From contig NZ_JTDV01000016.1 of NCBI RefSeq assembly GCF_000943555.1, positions 91,023 through 155,022 of the forward strand: a stretch of 64,000 nt of DNA. Direction: 5' to 3'. This document shows, in pieces, positions 54,988-64,000 of the stretch; the stretch's first letter is position 1; every line of letters starts with the position of its first letter. The translations under genes were made by a program, and so were the position numbers. Source of the DNA: Neotamlana nanhaiensis. Its GTDB lineage: Bacteria > Bacteroidota > Bacteroidia > Flavobacteriales > Flavobacteriaceae. Below the pieces are notes generated by a model that did no database searches, was not told where the DNA came from, and worked only from the letters and a program-made list of their open reading frames with translations.

Positions 54988-55797
54988 TTAGCTTAAAACG
55001 GAATTATTAAAAAATGTTGTATAAGCTTCACCAAATTCGTCTCTACTTTTGTATTCTAGTGTTGGTTTGTCTGATGCTTTTATATGAGCATCAAGCTCAT
55101 CAGGAATGTTTTCAGATCCTACAATTAGGGCATCCGATTGATCGATAGCCACCTTCATTAAGTTATTGTACGTCGGTTTATCTAAGGTTTTTATCGCGTC
55201 TTCATCAATATTATCAAACTTAATTTTGTTAATTAAATCGTTGTTTAACATATCGTCGAAACTTTGGTTGTAAACCGAGGTAACAATTTTACTATCGGTA
55301 AATAAAGGCTCGTCTTTGTAATATTCTTTCAAATAAAGTGGCAATAAGGCCGCTAACCAGCCATGAACATGGATAATATCTGGAGACCAGTTTAATTTTT
55401 TTACGGTTTCAATAACACCTTTTGCAAAAAATATAGCACGTTCGTCGTTATCTGGGAATAAATTACCATCTTCGTCGGTTAACGTCGCTTTACGTTTAAA
55501 ATACTCGTCGTTATCAATAAAATAAACCTGAATGCGCTCTTTAGGTATCGATGCTACTTTAATAATAAGTGGCATGTCCAAATCATTAATTACCAGGTTT
55601 ATACCAGAAAGGCGTATTACTTCGTGTAACTGATGTCTGCGTTCGTTAATGTTGCCGTATCGAGGCATAAAAATACGAATTTGTCCACCTTGTTGATTCA
55701 CCAATCTAGGCGATTCAAAAGACATAGAAGAAATTTCGGTTTCGGGTAAATAAGGCACTACTTCAGATGATACATACAATATCCTCTTATCTTTCAT
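54988..55797 (-). CDS. Truncated glycogen/starch synthase-like protein (GT5 N-terminal domain only)
   Basis: 269 residues, about half the length of glycogen synthase. RILYVSSEVVPYLPETEISS and PDIIHVHGWLAALLPLYLKE are GT5 N-terminal motifs. The ADP-glucose loop normally written K-x-G-G-L-G is replaced by ETEISSMSFESPRLVNQQGG. The whole C-terminal Rossmann domain is missing. The stop is clean, with no remnant downstream, so the short form is the gene product rather than a recent break. It is likely catalytically inactive and probably regulatory or structural. It is the first gene of the glmS operon and diverges from panC. Confidence 0.82.
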   Translation of the reverse strand: MKDKRILYVSSEVVPYLPETEISSMSFESPRLVNQQGGQIRIFMPRYGNINERRHQLHEVIRLSGINLVINDLDMPLIIKVASIPKERIQVYFIDNDEYFKRKATLTDEDGNLFPDNDERAIFFAKGVIETVKKLNWSPDIIHVHGWLAALLPLYLKEYYKDEPLFTDSKIVTSVYNQSFDDMLNNDLINKIKFDNIDEDAIKTLDKPTYNNLMKVAIDQSDALIVGSENIPDELDAHIKASDKPTLEYKSRDEFGEAYTTFFNNSVLS

Positions 55798-55980
55798 ATG
55801 TTTGTTTTTGTTGACTGATAACGATTTTTATTAAACCGTTAGTAATTATTGATTTGTTTTTTATCGAATTAAAAAGCTCATTCTTTCTAATTTCAGCATA
55901 AAAAACATGCAAAACTACAAAAATTTATGCTAATTGGCTGTAAAATCTTAAGTTTGCACCCGTTAATTTTTTATTAAAGC

Positions 55981-56832
55981 GTGGAAATTTACAATAAAAA
56001 ACAAGAGATTATAGCTGCAGTTGCGGCATTAAAGCAAAAGGGAATGAGTCTGGGGATGGTGCCAACTATGGGCGCTTTACACGATGGGCATTTGCAGTTG
56101 GTGAAACGGGCTTTAGCCGAAAATCAAAAAGTAGTCGTTAGTATTTTTGTTAACCCAACGCAGTTTGATAATAACGATGATTTAGAAAAATACCCAAGGA
56201 CACTAAACACCGACGTGGCTCTTTTAAAAACATTAAGCGACGAAGATATTTTGGTTTACGCACCTACGGTTGATGATATTTATGAAGGTAATACCGTATC
56301 TGAATCGTTCGATTTTGATGGTTTAGAACACGAAATGGAAGGTAAGTTTCGTCATGGTCATTTTGATGGTGTTGGTACTATTGTAAAACGCTTTTTTGAA
56401 ATTGTAATGCCAGATCGCGCATATTTTGGTGAAAAAGATTTTCAGCAATTAGCCATCATTAAAAAAATGGTAGAAAAGCATAATCTTCCCGTTAAAATTG
56501 TAGGATGCGATATTTACAGAGAACCAAGTGGTTTGGCTATGAGCTCACGAAATACAAGGTTAAAACCAGCATATAAAGAAGCAGCGCCATTTATTTACAA
56601 AACCTTAAAATCTGCCAGAGCGCATTTTGGCACAAAAAGTGCTACATTAGTTATGCAATGGGTAACCAAAGCATTTGCCGAACATAATTTATTAAAGTTA
56701 GAGTATTTTATAATTGCCGATGCCGAAACCCTTAAGCCTGTTCAGCGAAAATCTGATAAAAAGAAATATAGAGCGTTTATAGCGGTATATGCCGATGATA
56801 TACGATTAATAGATAATATCGCACTAAATTAA
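55981..56832 (+). CDS. panC: Pantothenate synthetase (pantoate-beta-alanine ligase)
   Basis: 283 residues from a GTG start. ATP-binding motifs are H34-D-G-H37 in GALHDGHLQ and MSSRNTRL near 190. [11 protein letters not shown] and [13 protein letters not shown] are conserved. It joins pantoate and beta-alanine in coenzyme A synthesis. TAAGTTTG at 55949-55956 matches the -7 consensus. panD follows after 13 bp. Confidence 0.96.
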   Translation: MEIYNKKQEIIAAVAALKQKGMSLGMVPTMGALHDGHLQLVKRALAENQKVVVSIFVNPTQFDNNDDLEKYPRTLNTDVALLKTLSDEDILVYAPTVDDIYEGNTVSESFDFDGLEHEMEGKFRHGHFDGVGTIVKRFFEIVMPDRAYFGEKDFQQLAIIKKMVEKHNLPVKIVGCDIYREPSGLAMSSRNTRLKPAYKEAAPFIYKTLKSARAHFGTKSATLVMQWVTKAFAEHNLLKLEYFIIADAETLKPVQRKSDKKKYRAFIAVYADDIRLIDNIALN

Positions 56833-56845
56833 TTATCTTTGCCAC

Positions 56846-57196
56846 ATGCAAATTCAAGTAGTAAAATCTAAAATTCATAGAGTTAAGTGCACCGGCGCAG
56901 AACTCAATTATATTGGTAGTATAACTATTGATGAAGACCTTATGGAAGCGGCCAATATTATACAAGGCGAAAAGGTTCAAATTGTAAATAATAATAATGG
57001 CGAACGCTTAGAAACTTATTGTATTCCTGGACCACGAAATAGTGGCGAAATTACATTAAACGGTGCAGCAGCCAGAAAAGTAGCCTTAGGCGATACGTTA
57101 ATTTTAATTACCTATGCGTTTATGGATATTGAGGAAGCAAAAACCTTTAAACCTTCCTTGGTTTTTCCAGACGAAGCCACCAATTTACTTAAATAG
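56846..57196 (+). CDS. panD: Aspartate 1-decarboxylase proenzyme
   Basis: 116 residues. The self-cleavage site is G24-S25 in [13 protein letters not shown], where cleavage makes the pyruvoyl group. [20 protein letters not shown] and [14 protein letters not shown] are conserved. It makes beta-alanine for the PanC reaction, directly upstream of it. TATCTTTG at 56834-56841 looks like a -7 box but lies only 4 nt from the start, which would give a leaderless transcript; it may be chance. Confidence 0.97.
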   Translation: MQIQVVKSKIHRVKCTGAELNYIGSITIDEDLMEAANIIQGEKVQIVNNNNGERLETYCIPGPRNSGEITLNGAAARKVALGDTLILITYAFMDIEEAKTFKPSLVFPDEATNLLK

Positions 57197-57202
57197 TTTC
57201 TT

Positions 57203-58171
57203 TTGAAATTAAACATAAAAAGTATTTTAAAAATTGCACTCCCATTAATTTTGGGAGTTTTTTTAGTTTGGTACTCGTTGTCTCAAATTTCAATTGAGGA
57301 ATTAATAAAATACTTTAAAAAAGCCGATTATACCTATGTTATATTAGGTATGGTTTTAGGGCTGTTAAGTCATTTTTCAAGAGCTTATCGTTGGCGATTT
57401 CAACTAGAACCCATGGGGTACAACATTAGGTTTGGCAATAGTATTATGGCTGTGTTTGCTACGTATTTAATAAACTATACCATACCTAGAGCAGGCGAAG
57501 TGGCTCGTGCTTCAATTTTAACAAATTACGAAAATGTACCTTTCGAGAAAGGCATTGGTACCATTGTTGCCGAACGCGTTGCCGATATGGTTATTATGTT
57601 AAGTATTATAGCCATTACCCTTATGCTCGAGTTCGATTTTATTTACGGGTTTTTAATCGAAAAATTCAATCCTTTAAAGTTAATTATAGCCGCTGTTGGA
57701 GGTCTGGTGTTTTTAGCTTTAATTGTTTGGCTAATCAACAAAAGTAAATCTAAATTCGCCTTAAAAGTTAAAGGCTTTTTAAGCGGACTAATAGAAGGTG
57801 TTTTAAGTATTTTTAAAATGAAGAAAAAATGGGCGTTTATAGGGCATACGCTTTTTATTTGGCTTATGTATTTACTCATGTTTTATGTAACTTCATTTGC
57901 ATTACCTGAAACACGTAACCTCCCAATAGCGGCACTTTTAATAGCTTTTATAGCCGCAAGCTTTAGTATAGCAGCTACAAATGGAGGTATTGGTTCGTAT
58001 CCAGAAGCAGTAGTTTTAGCCTTTACATTATTTAGTATTCCAGAAGACCCGAGTAGAGCTTTTGGTTGGGTTATGTGGGCATCTCAAACCCTAGCCATAA
58101 TTGTTTTTGGCGGGTTTTCGTTAATTTATTTGCCTATTTTTAATAGAAAAAGCCAAAAAACTGCGATTTAA
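57203..58171 (+). CDS. Flippase-like (LPG synthase TM region) membrane protein
   Basis: 322 residues from a TTG start 6 bp after the panD stop. It has seven to eight membrane helices. FSRAYRWRFQLEPMGYNIRF and NYTIPRAGEVARASIL are hallmarks of the lysylphosphatidylglycerol synthase TM region/flippase family; the catalytic aminoacyl domain is absent. Lipid or lipid-linked precursor flipping is likely, substrate unknown. Confidence 0.87.
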   Translation: MKLNIKSILKIALPLILGVFLVWYSLSQISIEELIKYFKKADYTYVILGMVLGLLSHFSRAYRWRFQLEPMGYNIRFGNSIMAVFATYLINYTIPRAGEVARASILTNYENVPFEKGIGTIVAERVADMVIMLSIIAITLMLEFDFIYGFLIEKFNPLKLIIAAVGGLVFLALIVWLINKSKSKFALKVKGFLSGLIEGVLSIFKMKKKWAFIGHTLFIWLMYLLMFYVTSFALPETRNLPIAALLIAFIAASFSIAATNGGIGSYPEAVVLAFTLFSIPEDPSRAFGWVMWASQTLAIIVFGGFSLIYLPIFNRKSQKTAI

Positions 58172-58235
58172 ATCTAGTTTTTATAGCTATCTTAATTTTT
58201 ACTAACTTGCATTGTTAAATCTCAAATCTTTAAAA

Positions 58236-59387
58236 ATGAAGAAAAATACGTTAATCTTTTTGCTTTTCGTTTGCTCTATTTTATATGTTGAAGCTCAAGT
58301 AAAATACGAAATTTTTCAATCGGAAAAATTACGCGATAAACGCGAACTAAAAATACAATTACCTCGAGGCTACAATCCCGATAGTAATAAAACCTATCCG
58401 TTATTTTTAGTATTAGACGGCGATTATATGTTTGAGGCCGTAGCAGGAAATACCGATTATTTTTCGTATTGGGAAGATATGCCAGATGCTTTGGTGGTTG
58501 GTTTAAACCAGTCGCAAACACGTTTCGACGATTGTATGTATTCTCAAATGAGTTCGCTGCCCTCTGAAACGGGTGCTGTATTTTTCGAGTTTTTGGGTAT
58601 GGAACTTATTCCGTATTTAGAACGTAATTTTAAAGCAGGTAGCTTTAGGGTTGCCGTTGGGCATGGTAGTACCGCCAATTTTATAAATTACTATTTGTTA
58701 AAACCAAACCCCGTTTTTCAAGGCTATATTTGCATTAGTCCAGAGTTAGCACCAAATATGTTAAATTATATTCCAGAGGTTTTAGGTAAAACCGAATCTA
58801 AAATATTCTATTATTTAGCTAACACAAAAGAAGATATAGGCAGCATAGTTGAAATGACAAACGCCTTAAATACCGATTTGCAAAGTGTTACCAACCCAAA
58901 TGTAAATTATAATTTCGATAGTTTTGAAACAACCTCGCATTATGCGGTGCCAACACATGCCATTCCTAGCGCTATTGAAAGTATGTTTAAAGTATTTCAA
59001 CCTATTTCTAGAAAAGAATATAAAGAAGTTATTTTAGAGTTAGATGGTTCTCCGGTAACCTATCTTGAAGATAAATACAAAACCATTCACGATTTATATG
59101 GTATTAAAAAAGAAATATTGATAAACGACTTTAAAGCCATATCTGCAGCTATTGAAAAAAATGAATTGTTTGAAGATTACGATAGACTTAGTAAATTAGC
59201 AAAAAAAGATTATCCAGAATCCTTATTAGGAGGATATTACGAAGGACGCTTTTTGGAAGAAACAGGAAAACCAAAAAAAGCCATGAAAGCTTACCAAGCA
59301 GCGTTCGATCTTGAAGAAATTGCAGGAATTACAAAAGATGATGTTTTACAACGTGTAGAAACTATTAAAGAAGATTTTGGATTTTAA
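58236..59387 (+). CDS. Exported esterase-fold protein with altered nucleophile
   Basis: 383 residues from ATG 58236; an in-frame TTG at 58212 precedes it, but the signal peptide (MKKNTLIFLLFVCSILYVEA) begins at the ATG. The body has the alpha/beta-hydrolase fold of the Fes/EstA-like group (YPLFLVLDGDYMFEA, WEDMPDALVVGLNQSQTRFD). The nucleophile elbow, expected as G-H-S-x-G, reads G142-H-G-S-T-A147, so Gly stands at the Ser position and Ser one place later. The His (SHYAVP) remains. The C-terminal region is helical. The stop overlaps the radA start (TAATG). Confidence 0.78.
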   Translation: MKKNTLIFLLFVCSILYVEAQVKYEIFQSEKLRDKRELKIQLPRGYNPDSNKTYPLFLVLDGDYMFEAVAGNTDYFSYWEDMPDALVVGLNQSQTRFDDCMYSQMSSLPSETGAVFFEFLGMELIPYLERNFKAGSFRVAVGHGSTANFINYYLLKPNPVFQGYICISPELAPNMLNYIPEVLGKTESKIFYYLANTKEDIGSIVEMTNALNTDLQSVTNPNVNYNFDSFETTSHYAVPTHAIPSAIESMFKVFQPISRKEYKEVILELDGSPVTYLEDKYKTIHDLYGIKKEILINDFKAISAAIEKNELFEDYDRLSKLAKKDYPESLLGGYYEGRFLEETGKPKKAMKAYQAAFDLEEIAGITKDDVLQRVETIKEDFGF

Positions 59388-60745
59388 TGGCAAAAGTTAA
59401 AACTAGTTTTTTTTGCCAGAGTTGTGGTACACAATTTTCTAAATGGCAAGGGCAATGTAATGCTTGTAAACAATGGAATACTATTGTTGAAGAAGTTATA
59501 CAAAAACCAGAAAAAAACGATTGGAAATCACCTTCAACTAAATTAAAAAAAGCATCAATACCGTTACGAATTAACGATATTGATTCGACAAAGGAAACCC
59601 GATTAAATACTTTAGATAGTGAATTTAATAGAGTTCTAGGTGGTGGTATGGTACCTGGGTCGGTTACCTTATTGGGAGGCGAACCTGGTATTGGTAAAAG
59701 TACCTTATTGCTTCAAATTTCGTTACAGTTACCTTATAAAACCTTATATGTTTCGGGCGAAGAAAGCCAAAAACAAATTAAAATGCGTGCCGAACGTATT
59801 AAACCAGATAGCGAAAATTGTTTTGTGTTAACCGAAACCAAAACTCAAAATATTTTTAAGCAAATTGAAGCTTTAAAACCCGATGTCGTTATAATAGATA
59901 GTATACAAACCCTGCATAGCGATTATATCGAGTCGTCTTCTGGAAGCATTTCTCAAATAAAAGAGTGTACTACCGAGCTTATTAAATTTGCAAAAGAAAC
60001 GGCTACACCAGTAATTTTAATTGGTCATATAACAAAGGATGGCAATATTGCGGGACCAAAAATTTTGGAACATATGGTTGATACGGTTTTACAGTTTGAA
60101 GGAGACCGAAACCATGTGTTTAGAATTTTACGAGCGCATAAAAACCGTTTCGGGTCTACCAACGAGCTTGGTATATACGAAATGCAAGGTAGCGGCTTAC
60201 GCGAAGTTACAAATCCATCCGAAATTTTAATATCAAAAAAAGATGAAGATCTTTCGGGAAATGCCATTGCAGCAACACTCGAAGGTATGCGTCCATTAAT
60301 GATAGAAGTACAAGCGCTTGTAAGTACTGCGGTTTATGGTACGCCGCAACGTAGTGCCACAGGGTTTAATGCTAAACGCTTAAATATGCTGCTTGCTGTA
60401 TTAGAAAAACGAGCAGGCTTTCGTTTAGGAACAAAAGATGTGTTTTTAAATATTACGGGAGGTATTTCGGTTGACGATCCAGCTATCGATTTGGCTGTTG
60501 TAGCGTCCATATTATCGTCAAATGAAGATGTTGCTCTACCAAAAGATGTCTGTTTTGCTGCCGAAGTTGGCTTATCTGGAGAAATTCGTCCTGTACAACG
60601 TGTTGAACAACGCATCTTAGAAGCCGAAAAGCTTGGGTTTTCAACAATTTACGTATCTAAATACAACAAAATAGCACTTAAAAAAGCTACAATAAAAATT
60701 CAGCTATTGTCAAAAATTGAAGATTTCGTATCGCAATTAGCTTAA
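59387..60745 (+). CDS. radA: DNA repair protein RadA
   Basis: 452 residues. The N-terminal zinc finger is C10-x2-C13 and C24-x2-C27. Walker A is GEPGIGKS (98-105). The RadA-specific KNRFGS motif occurs in RAHKNRFGSTNELG. A Lon-type C-terminal domain (AEVGLSGEIRPVQRVEQRIL) ends the protein. It promotes branch migration and recombination repair. Coupled to the esterase-like gene by the 1-bp overlap. Confidence 0.97.
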   Translation: MAKVKTSFFCQSCGTQFSKWQGQCNACKQWNTIVEEVIQKPEKNDWKSPSTKLKKASIPLRINDIDSTKETRLNTLDSEFNRVLGGGMVPGSVTLLGGEPGIGKSTLLLQISLQLPYKTLYVSGEESQKQIKMRAERIKPDSENCFVLTETKTQNIFKQIEALKPDVVIIDSIQTLHSDYIESSSGSISQIKECTTELIKFAKETATPVILIGHITKDGNIAGPKILEHMVDTVLQFEGDRNHVFRILRAHKNRFGSTNELGIYEMQGSGLREVTNPSEILISKKDEDLSGNAIAATLEGMRPLMIEVQALVSTAVYGTPQRSATGFNAKRLNMLLAVLEKRAGFRLGTKDVFLNITGGISVDDPAIDLAVVASILSSNEDVALPKDVCFAAEVGLSGEIRPVQRVEQRILEAEKLGFSTIYVSKYNKIALKKATIKIQLLSKIEDFVSQLA

Positions 60746-60770
60746 AGCAATAATATTTTTAGATTTTTAT

Positions 60771-60811
60771 TAAAATACGTATTTTATCGAAAAAAATACG
60801 CATTATATCGA
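60771..60811. promoter_or_regulatory. Palindrome and 21-bp-spaced direct repeats upstream of the adhesin gene
   Basis: TAAAATACGTATTTTA (60771-60786) is a perfect 16-bp palindrome. AATACGTATTTTATCGA (60774-60790) and AATACGCATTATATCGA (60795-60811) are 17-bp direct repeats with two mismatches, offset by 21 bp (two helical turns). The 307-bp gap 60746-61052 holds nothing else recognisable; no TAnnTTTG box stands out. Confidence 0.45.
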
Positions 60812-61052
60812 TAATTAATTAGGTTGTATGGCTTTTTTTGTTTAACATTGTATCAGATTTTATCATTTTATAAAATTGATTAATTGAAAGTATTCTTCCC
60901 TCAGCTCATTTTCAATTAATATTTTCAAGTGTTTTAGTATCACATAATTATTGGTTTTAATGGTGGTTTCATAACATTGCGTAATTACATTTTACTAATA
61001 ACAGTTTTGTAAAATTTTAAAGTTGAATTTTGATATCCCAAATCTATCAAAA

Positions 61053-64000
61053 ATGACAACAAAGCTACATTTCTGCATGCTTATAGCATGCTTAGTATTT
61101 AATGGACTAGTCTCTCAATCCAACGCACCCAGTATTCAATCTGGAGTAGATTTTAGGTGGAGCGACACGCAAAACGATCGTAGAGATCCTGCGACAATTC
61201 AAAGTATTGTTGTAAATAATTTGGTTTATGACATATACAATATTCCTTCTAGCTACGAACTAACACAACTAGGTGTCGATGGTCATGCCGTAAATTTTAT
61301 TAAAAATAATGGAACTAATATTGAAACAACTAGTGCTAGTGCTAGTTGGAATGACTCAGCATTATCTGCATATCAAGATCAAAATTTAAACCATTATTTT
61401 ATTTCTAACGGAAATGGAGATAATGTTTGCGACGATTTTTCTGCGGCTTCAGCAACTACAGATTCTCAAAAACAAACGCTAACTTATGGGAGTGGTGTAA
61501 TAGCCAGTTCAAGCAGTATCCTGGCCATTACAGAGCGTAATGCTAATAATTGTTATTATTTAGAGCTTTTTGGGACACTCTCAGGAAGTGCCGTAGTACA
61601 ATCGCTTGGTAAAACCTTTGTTAATCAAACAACAACTGAATGGGGTTTTGGTGGTACTGGTACTGGTAGCGGTGATATGGGGACACCAGGAGCGGTAAAT
61701 CCGCCACCTGCAGGATCAGATTATTGGTTAAGCGATCGCGTTACAGAAAATAGAGGAACCATTGGTATTGCTCTTTTTTACCTAAATGATATTGCTCCAA
61801 TTGGCTCAACCATTACCAGTGTTGTACTTACTGGCGCTACCCAAGATCATGGCGATGGGAAAGTATTTATTTTAACACTCGCAGATCAAGATGACGATGG
61901 TTATAGCGATATTGACGATTTAGATGATGATAACGATGGTATTTTAGATACTGATGAAATGGATTGTTCCCATTTAAACGATGGTAACGGAAACGGTTCT
62001 GCCACATATGTCGATAATATTTATTGGTTCGATTGGTCTGGGATTTTAGATAACGGTATACAAAACGGCGATACAAAAAACTTTACCTTACCAGATGGTA
62101 CCATTGCAACAGCTACTTTTTCTGGGGTTAATGCCGATGCTAGTTTAATGCTTGCTCGAAGCATGCAAACTTGGTCTGGAGCCGAACTATGGAAATATTA
62201 CGATGCTAGTAATTCTGGTGGCGATTGGTCTATTTATAACGATACGCAAGCGGGAGTTTCAGCAAATTTCACCGTTACTATTACAACAGATACTGGGCAA
62301 AAATTAGATTTAATAGTTGCCGATGCCGAAACAACCGATGTGAATAATATTGGCGCATCTGATGAAAACGACGAAGAGTATCACTTAACAACAAATGGTG
62401 GTAATTGGGAAATTCTAGAGTATTATGGTTCGGGTACAAATTATACTATAAATGGTGTAGGTACAGGTACTGTTGAGGCTCATGGTATAAATGCTAACGT
62501 TACAGCACCATTGTTTCGATCGGTAGATGCAACCACTTTAGATGTTTTTATTGAAAGCGAACCTAACGGAAAACAAGGTCTGGCTATTGGTGTTTTTCTT
62601 GAATGTTCTTTTAAAGATACCGATAACGATGGCATCCCCGATCATTACGATACAGATAGTGATAACGATGGTTGTCCTGATGCTTTAGAAGGTTCTGCTC
62701 CTAATAGTCAAATTAACCATAGTAATTTAGATGGAAATGACGAAATTACAGGAAGTCAAGATTCAAACGGCGTTCCAAGTACCGCAAGTGGAGGTCAAGG
62801 AGTAGGAAGTAGTACCGATGCTATGGTACAAGCTTCCGAATGTAGCCCTTGCGATCCTAATCAACCAGATTATGTAGATACGGATGGAGATGGTATTGGT
62901 AATGCCTGTGATTTAGATGATGATAACGATGGTATTTTAGATGTTCTAGAAATGAATACTCCAACTGGATACATTGATTTAGGGCAAACTTTTAGCGATA
63001 ATACGTCAACATCTGGAGTAATAAATAACGTTTACTCTTTTGCTTCAAATTTTGCAAATTTTAATTACAGCCTAGAGGGAAGCGCTACATGGGGTTCTGG
63101 AGTTAGTTCGGCTACTATAGCTGGAATAACTGGATATTATATGAATTTACAAATTAGAAATTCTGATTTTGTAAATGGAGATCTTGGAGTTTATGTTTTT
63201 GAATTTGATGAACCAGTTTACAATTTAAACTTTAAAATGGGAGGTTTCGATTTTGAAGATAGAGCGGATTTTGAAGCCACCTTAAATGGAATAAATTCTC
63301 GGGTTAATATTACAGATATTAATTTAGGTGCAAATGGTACATTATCTAATCAAACTGTTGTAGGTTCTGCTACAACTGCTGGTAATGCTCCGGCAAACAG
63401 TGTAGAAGTTACAATATATGGCCCAATTGATAAATTAGTTATTCGAACGGCAAAAAACAATGGAAATGCAAACAATGTAACCTTACAAGTTTATGAATTA
63501 TCTTATTCTACTGAAATCCATACGGATTTAGATGGTTTTCCAAATCATTTAGACCTGGACAGCGACAACGACGGTATCCCCGATAACGTAGAAGCGCAAC
63601 CCACGGTAGGTTACGTACTACCAACCTATGGTTACGATAGCAATGGCGTAGATAACAATTATCCAGGCGGTTTAGCATTAGTAGATACCGACGGCGATGG
63701 TACCCCAGATTACATTGATTTAGATGCCGATAACGATGGCATCCCCGATATTGAAGAAAATGGAATGGCTAATACCAGTACCGCAGCCGATGTTGATGGC
63801 GATGGTTTAAATAATGCTTTTGAAACCAATGGAGTAAATGATGCTAGTTTAGATGTAAATGAAGATATTGAAGATCCAACAGATTTAAGTATTTTACCAG
63901 ATGCCGATGGCGATTTATTAGCGGGTGGAGATTTAGATTATAGAGATGCAATAGATGTTTTTATTGCCTCTGCCACAATAGATTTTGATGGTATAGACGA
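61053..64000 (+). CDS. Large secreted adhesin with thrombospondin type-3 repeats (3' end outside window)
   Basis: At least 982 residues from ATG 61053, still open at the right edge. A signal peptide of about 20 residues ends LVSQ. The N-terminal domain (to about 255) ends in a lamin-tail-like DMGTPGAVN linker and a block [15 protein letters not shown]. Acidic calcium-binding repeats of the D-x-D-x-D-G type follow at about residues 276, 525, 605, 835 and 885 (for example [12 protein letters not shown] and [12 protein letters not shown]). Beta-rich domains separate them. This architecture is typical of very large T9SS-secreted surface adhesins; the sorting domain would lie beyond the window. 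The promoter-like repeats at 60771 precede it. Confidence 0.88.
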   Translation, partial: MTTKLHFCMLIACLVFNGLVSQSNAPSIQSGVDFRWSDTQNDRRDPATIQSIVVNNLVYDIYNIPSSYELTQLGVDGHAVNFIKNNGTNIETTSASASWNDSALSAYQDQNLNHYFISNGNGDNVCDDFSAASATTDSQKQTLTYGSGVIASSSSILAITERNANNCYYLELFGTLSGSAVVQSLGKTFVNQTTTEWGFGGTGTGSGDMGTPGAVNPPPAGSDYWLSDRVTENRGTIGIALFYLNDIAPIGSTITSVVLTGATQDHGDGKVFILTLADQDDDGYSDIDDLDDDNDGILDTDEMDCSHLNDGNGNGSATYVDNIYWFDWSGILDNGIQNGDTKNFTLPDGTIATATFSGVNADASLMLARSMQTWSGAELWKYYDASNSGGDWSIYNDTQAGVSANFTVTITTDTGQKLDLIVADAETTDVNNIGASDENDEEYHLTTNGGNWEILEYYGSGTNYTINGVGTGTVEAHGINANVTAPLFRSVDATTLDVFIESEPNGKQGLAIGVFLECSFKDTDNDGIPDHYDTDSDNDGCPDALEGSAPNSQINHSNLDGNDEITGSQDSNGVPSTASGGQGVGSSTDAMVQASECSPCDPNQPDYVDTDGDGIGNACDLDDDNDGILDVLEMNTPTGYIDLGQTFSDNTSTSGVINNVYSFASNFANFNYSLEGSATWGSGVSSATIAGITGYYMNLQIRNSDFVNGDLGVYVFEFDEPVYNLNFKMGGFDFEDRADFEATLNGINSRVNITDINLGANGTLSNQTVVGSATTAGNAPANSVEVTIYGPIDKLVIRTAKNNGNANNVTLQVYELSYSTEIHTDLDGFPNHLDLDSDNDGIPDNVEAQPTVGYVLPTYGYDSNGVDNNYPGGLALVDTDGDGTPDYIDLDADNDGIPDIEENGMANTSTAADVDGDGLNNAFETNGVNDASLDVNEDIEDPTDLSILPDADGDLLAGGDLDYRDAIDVFIASATIDFDGID

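Noticed and set aside
56834..56841. TATCTTTG as the panD promoter
   Set aside because: It would start transcription almost at the ATG, and panD is more simply read through from panC, 13 bp upstream.
61867..62076. Minus-strand ORF of 69 codons in the adhesin gene
   Set aside because: It is the antisense of Asp-rich calcium repeats (GAT/GAC codons give Arg/Tyr/His-rich frames).

Overview
The window is chromosomal DNA from a flavobacterium (phylum Bacteroidota, very probably family Flavobacteriaceae). The evidence is the low G+C coding style, Bacteroidota-type -7 boxes (TAnnTTTG) before several genes, type IX secretion (T9SS) components and cargo (PorZ, C-terminal sorting domains, a thrombospondin type-3 repeat adhesin), several TonB-dependent receptors, DUF4270 and DUF6646 families, and a fused hemC-hemD gene. 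I do not name a genus. No rRNA, tRNA, CRISPR array, insertion sequence or prophage was seen.

Layout. 1-4166: an edge-truncated serine hydrolase and a large MG2/TonB-plug surface protein. 4167-17733: a haem biosynthesis supercluster. On the minus strand lie hemA, hemCD, hemE, a TrkH/KtrB potassium channel, an EI24 membrane protein, hemF and hemB. On the plus strand, diverging from hemA, lie an AraC regulator, a 53-residue ORF, a secreted ThuA-like protein, a secreted unknown, hemH, a MATE transporter and hemJ. Together these cover every step from glutamyl-tRNA to protohaem except GSA aminomutase (hemL). 17843-22409: an orphan NtrY-like kinase, a crotonase, an unknown, a solitary phage/eCIS tail-tube homologue and a radical SAM protein. 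22503-30901: porZ, recO, a TonB receptor, a T9SS cargo protein and recX. 31164-44510: NfeD-flotillin, a beta-barrel protein, a FIH-like cupin, a CtpA-type protease, a dCMP deaminase, a HupE-like protein, L-threonine dehydrogenase, an M13 peptidase, and TPR, CBS, GIDE and GNAT proteins. 44789-51259: atpD-atpC and a TonB receptor/SGNH lipoprotein pair. 51460-60745: glmS, DUF4270 and a GT5-like protein, divergent from panC, panD, a flippase-like protein, an esterase-like protein and radA. 61053-64000: the 5' end of a very large secreted adhesin.

How the genes work together. The haem genes form two divergent arms around a 189-bp region that contains an FNR/CRP-like palindrome. Oxygen-dependent HemF together with HemJ points to an aerobic pathway. 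PorZ belongs to the secretion machinery that exports the 28065-30332 protein and probably the 61053 adhesin. Several intergenic palindromes resemble dispersed flavobacterial repeat families; two of them lie directly upstream of genes (hemE and the dCMP deaminase) and would mislead start-site calling.

The most unusual items are the orphan tail-tube gene (20704-21132), an internal cysteine cluster in ferrochelatase, an esterase-fold protein whose nucleophile position is altered, and a 17-bp direct repeat at two-helical-turn spacing before the adhesin gene. I found no clearly new multi-gene system; the orphan tube gene is the best lead.
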